A stretch of DNA of 14,856 bases, from contig JBDTIS010000143.1 of NCBI GenBank assembly GCA_039936235.1, positions 1 through 14,856 of the forward strand. The letters are read 5' to 3'. Below, piece by piece: positions 7,480-14,856 of the stretch (positions are counted from its first letter, which is position 1; each line of letters opens with the position of its first letter). The notes below the pieces were generated by a model, which saw nothing but the letters and a program-made list of their open reading frames with translations, searched no databases and was not told the DNA's origin. Both the position numbers and the translations under genes were made by a program. This stretch comes from CAHJXF01 sp039936235. Its GTDB lineage: Bacteria; Pseudomonadota; Gammaproteobacteria; Burkholderiales; Burkholderiaceae_D.

Positions 7480-10400
7480 ATTCCGTCCGCCGGCCCCTGA
7501 TTCTGCAACAGCGCCTCGATGTCCTCGACGACGATGGCCGGCGAGAACAGGAAGCCCTGGTAACAGTCGCAACCCGCGTTGCGCAGCGCGCGCAACTGCT
7601 GCGCGTTCTCGACCCCTTCGGCTGTGGTCGACAGCTTCAGTCCCCGAGCGAGGCTGATCACCGACGTCGTGATTGCCGCGTCGCCGCTGTCGTGCAGCAT
7701 GTCGCGGATGAAGCTCTGGTCGATCTTCAGCGTGTCGACGTCGAGCTGCTGCAGGTGCGACAGGCTCGAGAAGCCGGTGCCGAAGTCGTCGATCGCGATG
7801 CGCATCCCGCGATGCTTGAGGTCGGCGATGACGTTCTTCGTCACGTCGAGATCGAACAGCATGCTGGTCTCGGTGATCTCGACCTCGATGCGGCGCGGGT
7901 CGACGCCGGTTTCCTCGATGACCTGATCGACCTCGTCGATGAAGGTCGCGACGAGCAGCTGATGCGCGGAGAAATTGACCGACAGCACGCCGAGCGGCAC
8001 GCCGCGGATCTGCCAATCGCGCAGCTGACGGCATGCGGTGCGGAACACGTAGAGCCCGAGTTCGTGGATCAGCCCCGACTCTTCCGCGATGACGATGAAC
8101 TCCTTCGGCGACACGACGCCCAGACGCGGGTCGGTCCAGCGCAGCAGGGCTTCGGCGCCGACGATGCGGTTGTCGCTGATCCGTACGCGCGGCTGGAAGT
8201 ACAGGCGCAGCGCGTCCTTCTTCAACGCGCGACTCAGGGCGCCCTTGACTGCGCTGCGACGTTCGCTGCGCTGCGCCAGCAGCGCCGAGAAGAACTCGAA
8301 ACGGTTCTTGCCGGTCTCTTTCGCGCGATACATCGCGAGATCGGCACTGCGGATCAACGCCTCGGGCGCGCGTCCATGGTCGGGGTAGACCGCGATGCCG
8401 ATCGACGACGTGACCGACAGCCGCTGGTTCTCGACGCGGATCGGCGCGCCGAGCGCAGCGGTGATCCGCTGCGCGGTCTCGTGCGCGATCGCCTTCGGCC
8501 GTGCGTGGCCGATCACGACCATGAACTCGTCGCCGCCGATCCGCACCACCTCGTCCTCGGCGCGAACGCAGCGCCGCAGGATCGCGGCGACCTCGACCAG
8601 CATCAGGTCGCCGACGCGGTGTCCGAGCGTGTCGTTGATGTTCTTGAAATGGTCGAGATCGAGGAACAGGACCGCGACGCCCGTGTTGCCCTGACGCGCG
8701 CGTTCGATGAACGCACGCAGCGTCGGCTCGAGCGCGTTGCGGTTCAGAAGGCGCGTCAGCGTGTCACGCTGCGCGATCTCGGTGAGCCGGCGCTCGGCCT
8801 CGACGCGTTGCGAAACGTCCTGGATCAGCGCGAGCGACGACGTGATGCGGCCGGCTGCGTTGCGCAGTGCGGCGATATGCCATTCACAGGTGACTAGGGA
8901 CCCGTCGCGGCGGCGCGCCTCGACGATGTGCAGCCGCGTGTTGCCGGTCGCAGTGTCGGGATCGCTCTCGTCGGGCAGGAAGTCGACCAGCATGTCGCGG
9001 TCGACCAGGCCGATCGCGGCGAACGAGCGCTCGATCACTTCGTGGCGGGGCCATCCGAACAGCGTCTCGGCCTGCGACGACCAGCGCGTCACGTGTCCGC
9101 TGCCGTCGAGCGTGAACGACGCGAGTGGCGTGTTCTCGAAGTGGGCGGTCAGCAGGCCGTTGGCCTGCTGCAGCGCGATCTCCTGCTTCTTGCGCGACTG
9201 GATGTCGGTCGCGGTCGTGTAGAAGCCGGTCACGACGTCGTGTTCGTCGCGCGTCGACACGTAGCGGATCAGCACCCAGCGCCGCGCGCCGTCGTGATAG
9301 CGCATCTCGCGTTCGTACTGGACCGCCTCGCCGCTCAATGCGGCGAGGATGTAAGGCTGTGCGAAGCGGTAGTCTTCGGCGGACATCAAGTCGCGCATCC
9401 GCATGCCGATCAGCTCCTCGGCCGAGCGGCCGTACCACGCGGTCGTCGTGTGATTGACGAAACGCAGCCGCTCGTCGGTGTCGACGAAGCTGATCGGCAG
9501 CGCCACGCTGTCCATCGCGCGCTGCATCTCGCGCAACGACTCCTCGTAAGCGAGGCGCGCCTGCTTCGCTTCGCCGATGTCCTGGACCACGACGTAGACA
9601 CCCCGTACCGCGCCGCCGGCGTCGACATCGGGCAGCCAGTCGGCCGACAGGAAACGCGGCGAACCATCGGCGATCGGCACCTCGTGTTCGGTGTGCAGAC
9701 GCTCGCCGGCCAGCGCGCGCAGGAACGACGGGTTGAAGACCACGGCGACGTCGCGGCCGAAGACCGAAGCGCCGGTGTGGCCGATGATGTCGATCCGGGC
9801 CTTCGCGACGAAGTCCCCGTAGGCACGATTGGCGAACTGGTGGATGCCGTTCGGATCGACATAGCTGAGCGGCTGCGGAAAGTTCTCGACGAAGGCTTCG
9901 ATCCATTGCTGTTGACGGGTGCGGGTGTCTGCGGCGATCTTCGAGTCCGTGATGTCGTAGGCGATCGAATAGATCCCGCGCGCGCTGCCGTCCTCGGCGA
10001 AGTCACCGACCAGCGAGACGCTGAGCCAGCGCGTGTCGCCCGAGTGCTGCGTGGCGCAACGTTCGTAGGTGACGCGTTCGCCGCGCAGCGCGGCCGCGGC
10101 ATGCGCGGCGGTTTCGCCGACCACCGCGCCGCCGACGACGTCGGCCGCAAGCTTGCCGACGACGTCGTCGAGACCTGTGAAGCCGTAGTCGCTGAGGAAG
10201 CGCTGGTTGCAGTACTGCAGTCGCAGGTCCGCGTCGACATAGACGATCTCGGCGGGGAGGTTGTCGGTAAGAAAGTGGATGCGTTCGTCGCGCTCGCGGA
10301 CAGCGCGTTCGGCACGCTTCTCGCCTTCGAGGCTGCGCGACACGACGTAGAGGCCTTCGACGTCGCCGGCATCGTTGCGGAACGGCTGGTAGCGCACCTC

Positions 10401-11639
10401 GCGCCATTCGGTGTGATCCCCGAACATGTCGCCGCCCTGGCGCGTGAAGGACTCGCCGGCGAAGGCATGTCCGAGCGACTCTTTCAGGCGGTTGCGAACG
10501 ACGCGGCCCAGCGCTTCCTCGACGGTCCGGCCGAGCAGCTGGCTGCGTGTCTTGCCAGTCCTGCGGATGAAGCTCTCGTTGACGTAGCGAAAGCGTTCGT
10601 CGCGGTCGAGAAAGACCATCGTTTCGGGGATGTTCTCGGTGAAGCCGCGGAAATGCGCTTCACTCTCCTCGAGACGCAAGGCCGCGAGCCGCGTTTCGTT
10701 GACGTCGGTCAGCAACACATAGACGCCGCTGCGCGTGTCGTTGCGATCGAAGCCCGGCAGGAAGTCGGCGCGATACCAGCGCGGCTCGCCGCCGCCTGGC
10801 GACAGTTCGCGGACCACGCTGTGCGCCTTGCCGCCGGTCGCCTGATGCAGCCCGTCGCGCGATGCGTCGGCAAAGAATCCGGACAACACTTCCGGCGCGG
10901 TACCGGCGACCTGCGCGTCGGCGACGGCGAACGTGGCGCAGAACGCGCGGTTGGCCCACTTGCAGAGTCCGTCGCTGCCGATGAACAGCAGCGGCAGCGG
11001 GAGACTCTCGATCAGTTCGCGCTGCTTGCGCTCCCGTTCGATGACGTCTTCCTGCGACATCCGCAACGCCGCACGCATCGGCGCGTCCAGCGAGCCGCCA
11101 TCGGGTTGCCGGACCGCCGATCCGGCCGGGTCGAACGGATCGACCCTCTGGTCCACTTGGCGTCTTTCCAGCCGGTGCAGCGTCGTCAGCACGCCGATCA
11201 CCTGGCCTTCGGCGTCGTGCTGCGGCCGGTACTGGAGACGTTCGATGTCACCCGGCGCGCCGTGGTGACGATGCGGAATGTCGATGTCGATGTCGAGGCT
11301 CTCGCCGGCCAGCGCCCCGAAAGCATGGAGGCGCGGATCGTCGCCCTGGCCCTCGATCGCGACGTCTTCGAAAGGCATCCCGATCAGCGTGGCACGACCA
11401 CGGCCGAGCAGCGTGCAGTACGCCGCATTGGCGAACTGGAGAACGAGGGAACGATCGAAGAACGCGAGAGGCGCATCGACCCAGTCGAGTGCCATGTGAA
11501 TCATGTCGCGCTGCTCGGCGGTGATCGGGCCCGGCAGATCGGCGAACAGCGTCCCGGTTGCCGACGACAGCCGCGGCTCCGCGTCGCTGGGGGTCTGCGT
11601 GTCCGTGCGATTGATGCAGTCGATCAGTTGTGCAGACAA
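7464..11639 (-). CDS. Seven-PAS GGDEF-EAL cyclic-di-GMP turnover protein
   Basis: A 1391-residue protein predicted to make and/or break cyclic di-GMP in response to PAS-sensed signals. PAS-like domains lie at about 44-155, 205-318, 328-445, 451-570, 577-695, 701-820 and 826-948, joined by helical linkers. GGDEF spans about 953-1118: LDLDHFKNIND, the active-site GGDEF at 1035-1039, and an inhibitory RxxD at 1026-1029 exactly five residues before it. EAL spans about 1130-1380: EAL at 1163-1165, Asn1222, Glu1254, the DD pair 1284-1285, Lys1305, Glu1341 and QGF at 1361. Both catalytic sites look intact. No signal peptide or membrane segment is visible, so it should be cytosolic. The start is TTG at 11639, chosen for AAGGAGGG at 11654-11647; the frame stays open upstream through ppsR, but that translation is Arg/Asp-rich noise. 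It follows ppsR by 65 nt on the same strand. The signal, and the balance between the two activities, are unknown. Confidence 0.92.
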   Translation of the reverse strand: MSAQLIDCINRTDTQTPSDAEPRLSSATGTLFADLPGPITAEQRDMIHMALDWVDAPLAFFDRSLVLQFANAAYCTLLGRGRATLIGMPFEDVAIEGQGDDPRLHAFGALAGESLDIDIDIPHRHHGAPGDIERLQYRPQHDAEGQVIGVLTTLHRLERRQVDQRVDPFDPAGSAVRQPDGGSLDAPMRAALRMSQEDVIERERKQRELIESLPLPLLFIGSDGLCKWANRAFCATFAVADAQVAGTAPEVLSGFFADASRDGLHQATGGKAHSVVRELSPGGGEPRWYRADFLPGFDRNDTRSGVYVLLTDVNETRLAALRLEESEAHFRGFTENIPETMVFLDRDERFRYVNESFIRRTGKTRSQLLGRTVEEALGRVVRNRLKESLGHAFAGESFTRQGGDMFGDHTEWREVRYQPFRNDAGDVEGLYVVSRSLEGEKRAERAVRERDERIHFLTDNLPAEIVYVDADLRLQYCNQRFLSDYGFTGLDDVVGKLAADVVGGAVVGETAAHAAAALRGERVTYERCATQHSGDTRWLSVSLVGDFAEDGSARGIYSIAYDITDSKIAADTRTRQQQWIEAFVENFPQPLSYVDPNGIHQFANRAYGDFVAKARIDIIGHTGASVFGRDVAVVFNPSFLRALAGERLHTEHEVPIADGSPRFLSADWLPDVDAGGAVRGVYVVVQDIGEAKQARLAYEESLREMQRAMDSVALPISFVDTDERLRFVNHTTTAWYGRSAEELIGMRMRDLMSAEDYRFAQPYILAALSGEAVQYEREMRYHDGARRWVLIRYVSTRDEHDVVTGFYTTATDIQSRKKQEIALQQANGLLTAHFENTPLASFTLDGSGHVTRWSSQAETLFGWPRHEVIERSFAAIGLVDRDMLVDFLPDESDPDTATGNTRLHIVEARRRDGSLVTCEWHIAALRNAAGRITSSLALIQDVSQRVEAERRLTEIAQRDTLTRLLNRNALEPTLRAFIERARQGNTGVAVLFLDLDHFKNINDTLGHRVGDLMLVEVAAILRRCVRAEDEVVRIGGDEFMVVIGHARPKAIAHETAQRITAALGAPIRVENQRLSVTSSIGIAVYPDHGRAPEALIRSADLAMYRAKETGKNRFEFFSALLAQRSERRSAVKGALSRALKKDALRLYFQPRVRISDNRIVGAEALLRWTDPRLGVVSPKEFIVIAEESGLIHELGLYVFRTACRQLRDWQIRGVPLGVLSVNFSAHQLLVATFIDEVDQVIEETGVDPRRIEVEITETSMLFDLDVTKNVIADLKHRGMRIAIDDFGTGFSSLSHLQQLDVDTLKIDQSFIRDMLHDSGDAAITTSVISLARGLKLSTTAEGVENAQQLRALRNAGCDCYQGFLFSPAIVVEDIEALLQNQGPADGIQLPD
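8796..11027 (-). repeat. Six PAS modules in tandem with a ~375-nt period
   Basis: Within the PAS-GGDEF-EAL gene, PAS2 to PAS7 begin with recognisably related segments: ESLP (residue 211), ENIP (335), DNLP (459), ENFP (585), DSVA (710) and ENTP (835), each followed by a hydrophobic strand, usually an acidic turn (VD, LD) and most often an aromatic-x-N near the next helix. The spacings are 124, 124, 126, 125 and 125 residues. PAS1 is 159 residues further upstream, with a Pro/Asp/Arg-rich linker between. Such even spacing points to tandem duplication inside the gene, though the copies have diverged well beyond DNA-level identity. Domain edges are my estimates. Confidence 0.7.
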
Positions 11640-11646
11640 ACGGCGA

Positions 11647-11654
11647 CCCTCCTT
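11647..11654 (-). promoter_or_regulatory. Strong Shine-Dalgarno sequence for the PAS-GGDEF-EAL gene
   Basis: Reading the minus strand, AAGGAGGG (11654-11647) lies 7 nt before the TTG at 11639, close to a perfect anti-16S match at good spacing. It decides the start: the only in-frame alternatives nearby (GTG at 11684, or the first ATG about 45 codons into the protein) have no comparable site. It is the best ribosome binding site I saw in the window, paired with one of the weaker start codons. Confidence 0.8.
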
Positions 11655-11658
11655 GCCG

Positions 11659-11664
11659 ATTATA
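11659..11664 (-). promoter_or_regulatory. Candidate -10 box TATAAT upstream of the PAS-GGDEF-EAL gene
   Basis: A perfect TATAAT on the minus strand at 11664-11659, in an otherwise GC-rich stretch, 20 nt before the TTG start. Transcription would begin near 11652, inside the Shine-Dalgarno sequence, giving a very short leader. I find no convincing -35 hexamer at 16-18 bp (best windows match TTGACA at two or so positions) and no TG extension. It may be a weak or activator-dependent promoter, or chance. Confidence 0.3.
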
Positions 11665-11704
11665 GCGATCGAAGTTCCGGACACGACATCATGGATTCGA
11701 CGCG

Positions 11705-12607
11705 TCAGAACGATCGCCTTTCGAGCCGGATCTCCTGCAGGATGGTCGTCGCGATCTCCTCGATCGACTTGGTGGTGGACGACAGCCATCGGATCCCCTC
11801 GCGGCGCATCATCGACTCGGCGGCGGCCACCTCTTCGCGGCAGTTGTCCAGGGATGCGTACTTGCTGTTCGGCCGACGCTCGTTGCGTACTTCCGCGAGC
11901 CGCTCCGGCGTGATCGACAGTCCGAACAGCTTGTGCCGGTACTTCGGCAGCGCCGACGGAAGCGTCTGGCGATCGAAGTCCTCGGGGATCAGCGGATAGT
12001 TCGCCGCCTTGATGCCGTACTGCATCGCCAGGTAGAGGCTGGTCGGGGTCTTGCCGCTGCGGGAGACGCCGACCAGGATCACGTCGGCATCGGCCAGACC
12101 GCCGTGCGTCTGCCCATCGTCGTGCGCCAGCGAGAAGTTGATCGCATGGATTCGCCGGTCGTATTCCTTCGAATCGGCCAGCGAATGTCCGCGGCCGATC
12201 GAGTGCGTCGACTTCGAGCCGAGTTCTTTCTCGAGCGGCTCGACAAAGGTCTGGATCATGTCGAGGAACAGTCCGTGCGCGCAGCGGACCGCGTAGTTGA
12301 TCTCCGGGTCGACCAGCGTCGAGAACACGATCGGCCGCAGGTGGTCGACCTGCGTGACGCGATTGATCCGCTCGATCACGTCGGCCGCCTTTTCCATCGT
12401 GTCGATGAACGGCATCCGCAGTTCCTTGAACGGGACGCCGTCGAACTGGGCGAGCAGGCTGTGCCCGAAAGTCTCGGCCGTGATGCCGGTGCCGTCGGAA
12501 ACGAAGAACACGGTGCGGACGGGCGCAGGAGTCGGTGGGGAAGGATGTTTTGCGAGCACGGAAGCGAGGGATGGCGTAACGGCGGAGGGAGACTCTCGAA
12601 GAGACAT
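11705..12607 (-). CDS. ppsR: PEP synthase regulatory protein PpsR (kinase/pyrophosphorylase)
   Basis: PpsR (DUF299 family) controls PEP synthase: it uses ADP to phosphorylate a threonine next to the catalytic histidine, switching PpsA off, and removes that phosphate with inorganic phosphate, switching it on. From the ATG at 12607 the protein is 300 residues (E. coli 277). The conserved part starts at about residue 31 with VFFVSDGTGITAETFGHSL, and the P-loop-like GVSRSGKT is at 180-187, followed by TPTSLYLA; a family block YPLIPED is at 204-210. The first 30 residues are Ser/Pro/Ala-rich and not conserved. No clear ribosome binding site precedes the ATG; a TTG five codons upstream (12622) and later GTG codons cannot be excluded. 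It is divergent from its substrate gene ppsA, 100 nt away, and probably cotranscribed with the downstream PAS-GGDEF-EAL gene. Confidence 0.95.
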   Translation of the reverse strand: MSLRESPSAVTPSLASVLAKHPSPPTPAPVRTVFFVSDGTGITAETFGHSLLAQFDGVPFKELRMPFIDTMEKAADVIERINRVTQVDHLRPIVFSTLVDPEINYAVRCAHGLFLDMIQTFVEPLEKELGSKSTHSIGRGHSLADSKEYDRRIHAINFSLAHDDGQTHGGLADADVILVGVSRSGKTPTSLYLAMQYGIKAANYPLIPEDFDRQTLPSALPKYRHKLFGLSITPERLAEVRNERRPNSKYASLDNCREEVAAAESMMRREGIRWLSSTTKSIEEIATTILQEIRLERRSF

Positions 12608-12707
12608 GCCGCATTGCAGCAATGTTTTCGGCGCAGGGTAGAATCGGCGGTGGCCGTCCGCGTCTGAAGACGGTTTCGGAATCTAACATCTCGAGGCACA
12701 CGCATCC
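12608..12707. promoter_or_regulatory. Divergent ppsR-ppsA control region
   Basis: The 100 nt between the two start codons must hold the promoters for both genes unless these lie within coding sequence. Facing ppsA I see TAGAAT at 12639-12644 (5 of 6 matches to a -10 box) with TTGCAG at 12614-12619 as a poor -35 at a long 19-bp spacing; transcription would start near 12651. GAGG at 12693-12696, 11 nt before the ppsA ATG, is the likely ribosome binding site. A small CGTC-TGAA-GACG hairpin (12661-12672) would fall in the leader. I could not pick out a convincing promoter for ppsR. Confidence 0.35.

Positions 12708-14856
<2,149 letters not shown>

Noticed and set aside
7469..7493. CCGGC...GCCGG inverted repeat at the convergent gene ends, considered as a terminator
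   Set aside because: The stem is 5 bp with a 15-nt loop and there is no T-run on either strand.
11699..11706. GACGCGTC palindrome at the ppsR stop codon
   Set aside because: An isolated 8-bp palindrome in GC-rich DNA, overlapping the stop codon, with no second copy noticed.
8928..11999. Open frame of 1023 codons on the + strand opposite the PAS-GGDEF-EAL gene and the end of ppsR
   Set aside because: Its translation is rich in Arg, Ala, Val, Asp and Glu with no fold-like pattern, while the minus strand encodes clear PAS, GGDEF and EAL motifs. Long antisense frames are expected at this GC content and codon bias.
12661..12672. CGTC-TGAA-GACG hairpin upstream of ppsA, considered as an operator or riboswitch element
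   Set aside because: A 4-bp stem is within chance for this composition and nothing around it supports a larger structure.
11640..12701. Upstream extension of the PAS-GGDEF-EAL frame through ppsR, which would give a 1745-residue protein
   Set aside because: The extra part is the out-of-frame reading of ppsR (Arg/Asp/Pro-rich, no domains), and an excellent ribosome site marks the TTG at 11639.

Overview
The window is GC-rich (about two thirds G+C by eye), almost entirely coding, and looks like the chromosome of a betaproteobacterium. The main reason is gene order. bamA-skp-lpxD-fabZ-lpxA-lpxB-rnhB is shared with gammaproteobacteria, but continuing into a SpoU-family RNA methyltransferase and then a divergent ppsR/ppsA pair is the arrangement I know from Burkholderiales and relatives. 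The LpxA sequence (TFNxGT and DNWIMAY blocks) also looks betaproteobacterial. I cannot fix the order or genus. No mobile element, tRNA, rRNA or CRISPR array is visible, and no gap without a gene exceeds about 100 bases.

Region 1 (1-7479, + strand) is an outer-membrane and lipid A operon. It starts inside bamA (POTRA3 to the end of the barrel), then skp, lpxD, fabZ, lpxA, lpxB, rnhB and an RNA 2'-O-ribose methyltransferase. Three junctions are ATGA stop/start overlaps and two more have gaps of only 4 and 10 nt. The exceptions are the 83-nt bamA-skp gap, which holds a perfect 8-bp inverted repeat, and the 32-nt skp-lpxD gap. BamA and Skp handle outer-membrane protein assembly; LpxA, LpxD and LpxB make the lipid A disaccharide; FabZ serves the competing fatty acid branch from the same 3-hydroxyacyl-ACP pool.

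Region 2 (7464-12607, - strand) holds ppsR and, 65 nt downstream of it, a 1391-residue protein with seven predicted PAS domains followed by an intact GGDEF and an intact EAL domain. The latter ends tail-to-tail with the methyltransferase gene, overlapping it by 16 bp. It is the accessory-looking element: it sits between two blocks that are normally close neighbours in betaproteobacteria. Its start is a TTG behind a near-consensus Shine-Dalgarno sequence, with a perfect TATAAT just upstream.

Region 3 (12708-14856, + strand) is ppsA, cut by the window end. PpsR is the known kinase/phosphorylase that switches PpsA off and on at a threonine two residues before the catalytic histidine; both residues are present here (Thr419, His421). 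The two genes share a 100-nt divergent control region.

Most of the window is conserved housekeeping content. The item most worth a second look is the multi-PAS cyclic-di-GMP protein: six of its PAS modules repeat with a strikingly even 124-126 residue period, and its position behind ppsR suggests a possible link between PEP metabolism and c-di-GMP signalling. That link is an inference.
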